From the NCBI GenBank assembly GCA_031266175.1, contig JAISBN010000037.1, positions 1 to 55,259 of the forward strand: 55,259 nt of DNA, read 5' to 3'. Origin of the DNA: Treponema sp. (lineage in GTDB: Bacteria > Spirochaetota > Spirochaetia > Treponematales > Breznakiellaceae). Both the position numbers and the translations under genes were made by a program. Below the pieces are notes generated by a model. The model searched no databases. It had not been told where the DNA came from and saw only the letters and a list, made by a program, of their open reading frames with translations. Below are positions 47,675 through 55,259 of this stretch, in pieces (position 1 is the stretch's first letter; every line of letters begins with the position of its first letter).

Positions 47675-49531
47675 CTATTCCCTGCCGGCATCCAGGCGGC
47701 TCAGTTCCAGCCGGGCTTCAAGGTTTTCAGGATCCAAATCCAGGGCATATTCCAGGGGACGGCGGCTTTCCGGGCCCCTGCCCAGAGAACGGAGGAGCCC
47801 GGCGATGCGGACCTGTATCCTGGCGGCGTCCCGTCTTTCCGGGGCAGCTCCCGCGGCGGAAATACCGGAATCTTCCGGGAGAATTCCCCCCGCGGCCAGC
47901 AGGCCCGCGGCGGTTTCGCAGCATTCCAGGGCTTCCCGGAAATTGCCCCGCCTTTCCAGTAGCAGCCCCAGGCAGGCCGGAGCCTGCCACAGGGGCTGCC
48001 GCCTCCGGTGAAGTCCCCCTTCACCGGGGGACTTCACAATGCTCCGCAGGGTCTTTTCCGCCTCATCAAGATCGCCGGCCCTGAGCTGGGCAAAGGCCCG
48101 GTGCAGGCCTGACCAGGGGCCTTCCGCCCGGTTAATGGCCGCATTACGCAGGACCAGGGGAGTTTCATCGTACCGGCGCTGAAAGTCAAAGTACCAGGCG
48201 GCCCACTCAAAAAGCCGGGGATCGCCGGAGTGGCGGTTCAGGAGATTCCAGGTTTCCGCCACCGTACGATCCACGGTCCAGCTTTCGCTTTTTCGCCGCA
48301 GCAGTTCCAGATCAAAGAGGCCTTCGGCCGGATCGGTCCCTTCCAGGATAACCAAAGCCTGATTCAGGGGAACAAGCCGGGAATACCTGATAACCCCGAA
48401 GACCCGTCCCGGCAGGCCTTCCGAATCAGCGGCAAAAAGCCGTTCCAGCCACCGGCCCGCCTCCCCGGCGTCCGGGGCGGTCGCCGCCAGATTGTAGAAC
48501 GCCCGGACTCTAAGGGAAGCGGCCGCGCCGGCCTCCGAAACGCCGGAGAAACCGTCCGCCGCCCCGGCAGAACCGCCCGGCGCTCCGGCAGCGACCGGGC
48601 CGGAAACCACCGCCTGCCATAAAATCCGGGCCTGATCGACAAAATTGCCGAGCCACAGGGCGTCGCCCTGCCGGGCCAGGCCCCGGTCGTCGGTAAATAC
48701 CGAAAAGAGTTCCGCCGCCCGGAGAAAATTGCCGTGGTCGTAAAAAAATTCCCCGCCGAACAGGGAGGTTTCAGCCAGCAAAGGGGGCGAATCAAAGAGC
48801 GCGTTAACCATAGCCGCGGCCTGGCGGCCCCCGCCGGTATTTCCAGCGTCACCGCTTACGGCGCCAACGGCGCCGTCTTCCTCAAGCAGGGTCCTGATAC
48901 AGGCGTTAACGAGGTACCGCTCCCGTTCCCCGCCGTCTGCAAGGGAACAGAGCAGGGTAAACAGTTCCCGGGGAAGGAAACGGGCGGAAGCGGGATCCCC
49001 CATAACCCCCGAAAAAACCGAACAGGCCAGGGAAAGATCCTGCAGCGCCCCGCCGGACATCAGAACCGCCAGTTCCCGCAGTTCCGCGGCCTCTTCTTCC
49101 GAAAGCGGCCGTCCCGCGGCATTGAGGACCAGGGCCTCCGCGGCCAGGGCCCCGATTTGGGCGGAATGGGGATAGAGCCGCCGGACCCGTTCCGCGGCCC
49201 GGACATACGCTTCAAGGTAGGAGTCCCCGCCGGGAATATCCCGCAGAACAGGAAAGCGGCGGCGCTTTAAGACTGAAAGGACCTGTTCGGTATCCAGGGC
49301 TTTTTTTTCCAGGGAATCCAGCAGGCCGTTCCGCTGCCGGAAAGAAAGGCCGGGATCCTCCAGCAGAGCTTCATCGTAGTCCCTGAGGGCCTGGGCAAAG
49401 GTTCCGGAAGCGGAAAGAAACAGGGGAATGCCCCCCAGCAGCGAAAGCAGCGCCAGCGCCCCCGCAAGGCACAGAAAAACAACAAGCCCCAGCAGGCATA
49501 CGCCCCGCAGAAGATTGGACTGCTTGCTCAT
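47675..49531 (-). CDS. TPR-like repeat protein with N-terminal membrane anchor
   Basis: 618 aa; TM segment GVCLLGLVVFLCLAGALALLSLLG; C-terminal helical repeats (ALECCETAAGLLAAG..., LRSLGRGPESRRPLEYALDLDPENLEARLELSRL). Confidence 0.7.
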   Translation of the reverse strand: MSKQSNLLRGVCLLGLVVFLCLAGALALLSLLGGIPLFLSASGTFAQALRDYDEALLEDPGLSFRQRNGLLDSLEKKALDTEQVLSVLKRRRFPVLRDIPGGDSYLEAYVRAAERVRRLYPHSAQIGALAAEALVLNAAGRPLSEEEAAELRELAVLMSGGALQDLSLACSVFSGVMGDPASARFLPRELFTLLCSLADGGERERYLVNACIRTLLEEDGAVGAVSGDAGNTGGGRQAAAMVNALFDSPPLLAETSLFGGEFFYDHGNFLRAAELFSVFTDDRGLARQGDALWLGNFVDQARILWQAVVSGPVAAGAPGGSAGAADGFSGVSEAGAAASLRVRAFYNLAATAPDAGEAGRWLERLFAADSEGLPGRVFGVIRYSRLVPLNQALVILEGTDPAEGLFDLELLRRKSESWTVDRTVAETWNLLNRHSGDPRLFEWAAWYFDFQRRYDETPLVLRNAAINRAEGPWSGLHRAFAQLRAGDLDEAEKTLRSIVKSPGEGGLHRRRQPLWQAPACLGLLLERRGNFREALECCETAAGLLAAGGILPEDSGISAAGAAPERRDAARIQVRIAGLLRSLGRGPESRRPLEYALDLDPENLEARLELSRLDAGRE

Positions 49532-49965
49532 GATCCCTTATTTTGAACGGTTTTCCGCACCCCGTCCAGTACTCCGTTGATAAAACGGTACGAATCATCG
49601 GTACCGTATTCCCGGGAAATATCAATGGCTTCATCAATTACCACGGAAGGGGGCAGGTCCTGGAACATCAGCTCATACACGCTTAAGCGGAGCAGCGCCC
49701 GGTCAACCAGCGTCAGCCGGGAAAAATCCCAATGGGCCAGATGGCTGCGGATCATCGCGTCCACCGCAGCAATATTTTCCACCGTTCCGGTAACGAGGAG
49801 CCTGGAAAAATCCGCGGCTTCCCCCAGCAAAGCCCTCTTGCCGTCTTCCAGCCAGGGGAAGGTAACCAGATCCGCCAGTTCCCGTTCCCTGTCCGCCGCA
49901 TCCGTCACATCCCATGCAAACAGGGTCTGAAAGGCCAGTATCCGTCCCTTGCGCCGCGACCCCAT
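49528..49965 (-). CDS. nusB: transcription antitermination factor NusB
   Basis: 145 aa; RKGRILAFQTLFAWDV, LTLVDRALLRLSVYELMFQDLPPSVVIDEAIDISREYGTDDSYRFINGVLDGV. Confidence 0.94.
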   Translation of the reverse strand: MGSRRKGRILAFQTLFAWDVTDAADRERELADLVTFPWLEDGKRALLGEAADFSRLLVTGTVENIAAVDAMIRSHLAHWDFSRLTLVDRALLRLSVYELMFQDLPPSVVIDEAIDISREYGTDDSYRFINGVLDGVRKTVQNKGS

Positions 49966-51068
49966 TACCAGGTTATTTTACTGTAGGTGTCGTCCATCAC
50001 CTGGACGCTGCCCCTTTTCCGCAGATCGGTAACCAGCTCTTCCGAAGCCTGCTGCAGGGTTGTCATAAAACGCCGCTGTACTTCCGCGTCGGAAATGGTT
50101 TTCCGTACCGTGGGGGACCGGGGATCTTCCAGATTATAGATGTCGTCCAGGGAAAGGGTTTTTGCCCGGTAGGTTTCGATAATTTTAATAATGAAAAAAC
50201 CGTCGGGCCTTTCCACCAGCCTGGAAATCTCGCCCTGCTTAAGGGCAAAAACAGCGTCGACAAAAGAAGCGCCCATGGCCTGGCGTATTCTGTCGTGCCT
50301 GTACACAAAGCCGTCGCCGCTTAAATAGCCCGAATCGGGCCGGCGGAAATCCCTGATCGCCTCGTCGAATTTTGCGGGGTCCCCGCCTATCTGCCTGAGC
50401 AGATTATTCGCCGTGGTCTGGGCGGCGGCCTTTTCGCCGGGATTACGGATGGGAACCATGAGCATCCGGACCCGGACCGCGTCGGGCCGGGCAAAACCGT
50501 TGTCAAAAATACTCTTGGCCCTGGCGTCGGTGTAAATCGTTTGGATTTCCGCGTCCGTGGGGTTCTTGATGCCTTCGAACAGGGGCTGTTTCTTGACCTT
50601 AAGATAATTTTCCGTTAACAGGGTCCGCTTCATCAGCTCCTTGTAGGATGCCCGGCTCATTCCCGTTCTGTTCCGGAGTTCCGTATCAATTTCCGCGTCC
50701 GTGGGGGTATGTCCCAGCACCCTGGCAAGACCTTCGGAAAAGCCCTTGATGCTCTGATCAAAGTACTGGTTTATTTCCCGGTCGGTGACGGTAACCTTTT
50801 CCTGTTCCGCCGCCTGACAGGCCAGAAACTGGTTTCCCAACTCGTCCAGGGCCTGCCGTTTTTCCGTATCCGTCAGATGGGCATTGCTGTCCTGGGTGCT
50901 CATGGCCTTGGTTATGGTAAGCCAGCTGATATATTCCTTAAACTGCTTAACGGTAATCTGCTCAGTTTTGGAAAGCCGGACTACGGCCACGGGCTGAAGA
51001 TCGATTTGGGCAAAAGCCAGGGCCGAAACAGCGCAAAAACTACATAAAAACAGGATATAACGTTTCAT
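49965..51068 (-). CDS. periplasmic parvulin-type peptidyl-prolyl isomerase (SurA/PrsA-like)
   Basis: 367 aa; signal peptide, SurA-N-like helical part, parvulin-like region (VRVRMLMVPIRNPGEKAAAQTTANNLLRQIGGDPAKFDEAIRDF...FALKQGEISRLVERPDGFFIIKIIE). Confidence 0.85.
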   Translation of the reverse strand: MKRYILFLCSFCAVSALAFAQIDLQPVAVVRLSKTEQITVKQFKEYISWLTITKAMSTQDSNAHLTDTEKRQALDELGNQFLACQAAEQEKVTVTDREINQYFDQSIKGFSEGLARVLGHTPTDAEIDTELRNRTGMSRASYKELMKRTLLTENYLKVKKQPLFEGIKNPTDAEIQTIYTDARAKSIFDNGFARPDAVRVRMLMVPIRNPGEKAAAQTTANNLLRQIGGDPAKFDEAIRDFRRPDSGYLSGDGFVYRHDRIRQAMGASFVDAVFALKQGEISRLVERPDGFFIIKIIETYRAKTLSLDDIYNLEDPRSPTVRKTISDAEVQRRFMTTLQQASEELVTDLRKRGSVQVMDDTYSKITW

Positions 51069-51143
51069 TTTATCACCTTACCATTAAAGTTATAGTACAT
51101 ATCAAAAAAAATAAACAGGCTGAAAAGTAACAGCCCGGTCTTT

Positions 51144-52952
51144 TTAAGTTAAAATTGCCCGGATACGCCGGATGCCGGCGGAGGACGATTGTTCCTTCTG
51201 TATGGTGAACGTGCCCATGGTTCCCGTATGTTCCACATGGGGGCCCCCGCAGACTTCTCTGGAAAAGAAGTCCGGGGGGCTGCCCACGGTGTACACCTTG
51301 ACCTGGGATTCGTACTTTTCCCCGAAAAGGGCGACGGCCCCGGAGGCCTTCGCTTCTTCCAGGGACATTACCGCCATGGTCACCGGCAGATCCCCGCGGA
51401 TCTGTTCGTTGACGATGTTCTGGACCGTTTTGATCTCCTCCGCCGTCATGGGCGAGGGATGGGAAAAGTCAAAACGCATCCGCTCCGCGGTGATGTTGGA
51501 ACCCTTCTGGGCAACATGATCCCCCAGCACCATGCGCAGGGCCCTATGGAGCAGGTGGGTGGCGGTATGGTACTTCACCGCCATTTCCCCCTGGTCCACA
51601 AGCCCTCCCTTAAAGACCTGCCCCCCCTGGGAGCGGGACAATTCCTGGTGCTTTTTAAAGGCCTCGTCAAATTCCTCCCGGTTTACCGTCATGCCCTGTT
51701 CACGGGCCAGCTCTTCGGTCAGCTCAATGGGAAAGCCGTAGGTGTCGTAGAGCTTAAAAGCCAGCCGGCCGGACATGATCTTCCGGGGATCTTTTAACAG
51801 ATTGGGAAGGAGTTTTTCAAATTCATGTTCGCCCTTCTGGAGGGTTTCCAGAAATTTTTGCTCCTCCCGCCTAAGTTCTTCCTTAATAAAAGCGGCGTTG
51901 GCCCTAAGTTCCGGATAGGAGGCGGCAAACTTTTCCACCACCGCTTCGGACACGGGCAGGAGGCTTTCGATGCCGAGCTTCCGGCCGTGCCGTACCGCCC
52001 GGCGGACAAGGCGGCGGAGTACATAACCCGCCCCCACATTGGAGGGACTCACCGCCCTGGGATCCCCCAGCACAAAGGTAGCGGACCGCACATGATCGCA
52101 GATGATCCGGACGGAGCTGTCCCTGTCGGGATCGCTCCCGTATACATAGCCGGGATCGTCCATCGCGGCGGTAACCGCGGCGATGATCGGGGCGAATATC
52201 TCCGTATCGTAGACGGACTTTTTGCCGTTAAGGATCGTGACGGTCCGCTCGATGCCCATGCCGGTATCGACACATTTACGGGCCAGGGGCTCGTAGGTTC
52301 CCGCTTCGGTTTTATTGTACTGCATGAACACGTCGTTCCAGATTTCAAGCCATTTGCCGCAGGAACAGCCGGGGCCGCAGTCAGGGCCGCAGGGCTCTTT
52401 CCCGATGTCGTAAAACATCTCCGAATCGGGACCGCAGGGGCCGGTGCTTCCCGCGGGGCCCCACCAGTTGTCTTCCTTGGGCCGGCAGCTGATCCTGTCT
52501 TCGGGGATCCCCAGCTCTTTCCAGACCGCCGCGGATTCCTCGTCCCGGGGGGCGTTTTCGTCCCCCTCAAAAACCGTTACCCCCAGCTTTTCCACGGGAA
52601 TTCCCAGCCATTGGGGCGAGGTAAGAAATTCAAAACTCATCCTGATGGCCCCGTCTTTAAAGTAGTCCCCCAAAGACCAGTTCCCCAGCATTTCAAAAAA
52701 AGTCAGGTGGCTGGGATCCCCCACGCTGTCTATGTCGCCGGTCCTGATGCACTTCTGGTAGTCCACCAGCCGCTTTCCCGCGGGATGGGGTTCCCCCAAA
52801 AGGTAGGGTACCAGGGGATGCATCCCCGCGGTGGTAAAAAGCACCGTGGGGTCATTTTCCGGAATCAGGGACTTTCCCTCGATTTGGGCGTGACCGTGCT
52901 GCACAAAGAATTCGATGTATTTGGAGCGCAGTTCATCGGAGTTCATGGACAT
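51144..52952 (-). CDS. alaS: alanyl-tRNA synthetase, compact form lacking the DHHA1/C-Ala region
   Basis: MSMNSDELRSKYIEFFVQHGHAQIEGKSLIPENDPTVLFTTAGMHPLVPYLLG; editing motif HTATHLLHRAL; CGGPHVEHTG; ends shortly after. ORF track extends to 53048. Confidence 0.94.
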   Translation of the reverse strand: MSMNSDELRSKYIEFFVQHGHAQIEGKSLIPENDPTVLFTTAGMHPLVPYLLGEPHPAGKRLVDYQKCIRTGDIDSVGDPSHLTFFEMLGNWSLGDYFKDGAIRMSFEFLTSPQWLGIPVEKLGVTVFEGDENAPRDEESAAVWKELGIPEDRISCRPKEDNWWGPAGSTGPCGPDSEMFYDIGKEPCGPDCGPGCSCGKWLEIWNDVFMQYNKTEAGTYEPLARKCVDTGMGIERTVTILNGKKSVYDTEIFAPIIAAVTAAMDDPGYVYGSDPDRDSSVRIICDHVRSATFVLGDPRAVSPSNVGAGYVLRRLVRRAVRHGRKLGIESLLPVSEAVVEKFAASYPELRANAAFIKEELRREEQKFLETLQKGEHEFEKLLPNLLKDPRKIMSGRLAFKLYDTYGFPIELTEELAREQGMTVNREEFDEAFKKHQELSRSQGGQVFKGGLVDQGEMAVKYHTATHLLHRALRMVLGDHVAQKGSNITAERMRFDFSHPSPMTAEEIKTVQNIVNEQIRGDLPVTMAVMSLEEAKASGAVALFGEKYESQVKVYTVGSPPDFFSREVCGGPHVEHTGTMGTFTIQKEQSSSAGIRRIRAILT

Positions 52953-53142
52953 ATGATAGTAAAAAATCCTCCGAGGGACAAGGGTTACAGGGGACCATCC
53001 GCATAGTACTGATAATCCGGCGGCAAGAAACCGCCGGCCGGGAACCAATCGACCATTTTCTACAAAAATGATACGCTAAAGCCTGTTCGGCGGTCCGCCG
53101 GTTAGTTCTCGTCTACCGGTCCGGATAAAAAAAGGAGACAGG

Positions 53143-53679
53143 ATGATCCCGGCAGAATTACAGACCCTGGTTAGTAATTTTCACGACCAGATAGAAAGCT
53201 ACAACGAAACCCAGCTCCGCCGTGATTTTCTTGACAAGTTTATCAAAATCCTTGGCTGGGACGTGGATAACGAAAAAGCCTATGCGGAATCATTCCGGGA
53301 GGTAATCCACGAAGACCGTATCCGCATAGCCGGACAGGCAAAAGCCCCCGACTACTGTATCCGGAGCAACGGAGGCCGGCTGTTTTATATCGAGGCGAAG
53401 AAGCCGTCGGTAAACATCCATGACGAGCCCGCCCCGGCCTTTCAGATACGGCGCTACGGCTGGACCGCAAAAATACCGGTCTGCCTTCTGACCGGTTTCC
53501 ATGAATTTTCCGTGTATGATACCGGTATAAAACCGAAAGATACCGATGATCCGGGTGTCGCCCGGATATTTTACTGCCGGTATGATGAACTGGACGCGCA
53601 TAATCCCAAACATCCCAATATTCCGGCCAACTGGCTGACGGAGGAGGAGATTGGGGTTGTGGAGGGGGAAGACGGATGA
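53143..53679 (+). CDS. stand-alone HsdR-N-like PD-(D/E)XK nuclease-type protein
   Basis: 178 aa; resembles the N-terminus of type I R subunits/type IIG enzymes (FLDKFIKILGWDVDNEKAYAESFREVIHE, KAPDYCIRSNGGRLFYIEAKKPSVNIHDEPAPAFQIRRYGWTAKIPVCLLTGFHEFSVYD) with PD..EAK residues; no methylase or helicase follows. Confidence 0.75.
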   Translation: MIPAELQTLVSNFHDQIESYNETQLRRDFLDKFIKILGWDVDNEKAYAESFREVIHEDRIRIAGQAKAPDYCIRSNGGRLFYIEAKKPSVNIHDEPAPAFQIRRYGWTAKIPVCLLTGFHEFSVYDTGIKPKDTDDPGVARIFYCRYDELDAHNPKHPNIPANWLTEEEIGVVEGEDG

Positions 53680-53750
53680 GTAGAAATTTCTGCGAACTTG
53701 AATGGCCGACAACATCATTTAGAATAATAGAGCGAGGAAAAAAACTATGA
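53676..53750 (+). CDS. 24-codon ORF linking the nuclease-like and ATPase genes by ATGA overlaps
   Basis: MSRNFCELEWPTTSFRIIERGKKL*; start overlaps the upstream stop, stop overlaps the ATPase ATG. Confidence 0.35.
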   Translation: MSRNFCELEWPTTSFRIIERGKKL

Positions 53751-54925
53751 AAATTGAAACCTTGGAGATACATAATTATAAGGTCCTCCAGAATGTAAAG
53801 ATTGACAACCTTGGTTCTATGGCAGTTTTTCTGGGTGAAAATGGCGTTGGAAAAACAACCTTGTTTGATGTTTTTGGTTTCATGAAATCCTGTCTGACGG
53901 AAAATGTCCGGTCTGCCCTGCAAGCCCGGGGCGGCTATGCCGAAGTACATTCTCGTGATGCGCAAGGGGATATACAGATTATCTTTAAATACCGTATATT
54001 GCCAGACAAACCCCTGTGCAGCTACGAACTGCATATAGGGTTAAAAGGAAAAAAGAACCCTGTTATTAACCGGGAAAGGTTGAGTTATAGACGAGGTTCC
54101 GGGGGCAGACCGTGGAATTTCATTGATTTTTCCATGGGAAAGGGAGAAGCGATAACAAACGAAGGTGCTTTGCAGGAAAATATCGAAGATGCCGAACGGG
54201 AAATTTTTAATTTGGCTGCCCCCGATATTTTGGCTATTAAATCCCTTGGACAAATGCAAAAATTTAGTGCGGCGGTAGAATTTCGTAAATTCCTAGAAGA
54301 TTGGTTCGTCTCGGATTTTCAAATAGATAAAATGAAACTGACCCAGGATGTGTCATACAATGAAAGCCTTACCAGAAAAGGTGATAATATTGCCAACGTT
54401 GCCCAATTTTTATTTGATCAGCACCCGGATCGTTTTAATAAGATATTGGAAAAGATAAAAAAAAGAATCCCCGGTGTTACCAAGGTTGAAGCTAAAACAA
54501 ATGAAGAAGGCGGTATTTTACTCAAATTTCAGGATGGTCGTTTTAAAGACCCCTTTGCTTCCCGGTATGTCTCTGATGGTACGATAAAAATGTTTGCCTA
54601 CCTTGTGATGCTTGCGGACCCCAATCCCCATATGCTTTTATGTATAGAAGAGCCGGAAAATCAATTGTATCCCCGGTTGCTGGAAATACTTGCCGAAGAA
54701 TTCAAGGAATACGCTTCTGCCGGCGGACAGGTATTTATTTCGACCCATTCACCCGATCTGGTAAATGCCCTTGAGCCCGGGGAATTGTTTTTTATAAAAA
54801 AGCAGGACTCAGGATACTCTGAAATAAAATCAATAGGAGAGAATGAATTAATAAACCGCATGTACAGCGCAGGGGATAAGCTGGGATATTTATGGAAAGA
54901 AGGTCTTTTTGAGGACAAAGTATGA
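53747..54925 (+). CDS. SMC/RecF-like AAA ATPase (OLD/PARIS-like architecture)
   Basis: 392 aa; MKIETLEIHNYKVLQNVKI, Walker A GENGVGKTTL, signature-like SRYVSDGTIKMFAYLVML, Walker B MLLCIEEPEN, H-loop VFISTHSPDLVN. Confidence 0.88.
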   Translation: MKIETLEIHNYKVLQNVKIDNLGSMAVFLGENGVGKTTLFDVFGFMKSCLTENVRSALQARGGYAEVHSRDAQGDIQIIFKYRILPDKPLCSYELHIGLKGKKNPVINRERLSYRRGSGGRPWNFIDFSMGKGEAITNEGALQENIEDAEREIFNLAAPDILAIKSLGQMQKFSAAVEFRKFLEDWFVSDFQIDKMKLTQDVSYNESLTRKGDNIANVAQFLFDQHPDRFNKILEKIKKRIPGVTKVEAKTNEEGGILLKFQDGRFKDPFASRYVSDGTIKMFAYLVMLADPNPHMLLCIEEPENQLYPRLLEILAEEFKEYASAGGQVFISTHSPDLVNALEPGELFFIKKQDSGYSEIKSIGENELINRMYSAGDKLGYLWKEGLFEDKV

Positions 54926-55259
54926 CGAAAATCGTTTTTCTCCTTGAAGAGCCTTCCGCCAAAGAAGTTCTGTTGGTTTTACTGCCCCAAATAATACCGC
55001 TTGAAAAAGTTGCTTTCCAATGTTTGCCCCATGAGGGAAAATCGGCTTTACAAAAGTCAATTCCCCGGAAAATTCGGGCATGGAATGAGCCTGACGTACA
55101 TTTTGTTATCCTTCATGATCAGGATTCCGCGGACTGTGTTGCTCTTAAAAAAGAACTTTGCAAACTGGCAGAAAATGATAATCATCCTGATACTTTGGTA
55201 AGAATTGCGTGTTCAGAGCTTGAATCATGGTTTTTAGGCGATTTAAGCGCGGTCGAGAA
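54922..55259 (+). CDS. DUF4276-like protein (truncated at window end)
   Basis: Open frame overlapping the ATPase stop (ATGA): MTKIVFLLEEPSAKEVLLVLLPQIIPLEKVAFQCLPHEGKSALQKSIPRKIRAWNEPDVHFVILHDQDSADCVALKKELC...LVRIACSELESWFLGDLSAVE...; matches the DUF4276 pattern as I recall it. Missing from the ORF track because it runs off the end. Confidence 0.75.
   Translation, partial: MTKIVFLLEEPSAKEVLLVLLPQIIPLEKVAFQCLPHEGKSALQKSIPRKIRAWNEPDVHFVILHDQDSADCVALKKELCKLAENDNHPDTLVRIACSELESWFLGDLSAVE

Overview
The window looks chromosomal and spirochete-like. I infer a termite-gut-type Treponema from protein content only. Most of it is conventional coding sequence: holA, lexA, a DAHP synthase/prephenate dehydratase fusion, galE, clpB, a sigma-70-family factor, groES, nusB, a SurA-like PPIase, alaS and tRNA-Asn. 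Accessory blocks: (1) a sugar island at ~10.5-20.8 kb with a TIM-like protein, YjbQ, an AraC regulator, a ribose-type ABC transporter, a FucI-like isomerase, an FGGY kinase and a GntR/LacI-hybrid repressor; a perfect 50-bp palindrome lies over the predicted kinase promoter. (2) Decayed SIS-domain and Gfo/Idh/MocA genes next to tRNA-Asn. (3) Two overlapping cNMP-binding/GGDEF genes, one with a degenerate GGDEF site. (4) A ~14-kb one-strand surface locus at 28.1-42.5 kb with two giant paralogous lipoproteins, a third beta-helix lipoprotein, two probable outer-membrane proteins and an OmpA-like protein; a C14 plus (AC)n tract sits at the 5' end of one giant gene. (5) At the right edge, a partial ATGA-coupled cassette: a stand-alone HsdR-N/PD-(D/E)XK-like protein, a 24-codon ORF, an SMC/RecF-like ATPase and a DUF4276-like protein cut by the window end. 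The last two blocks are the best candidates for under-described biology. All family calls come from reading motifs in the translations. No database search was run.
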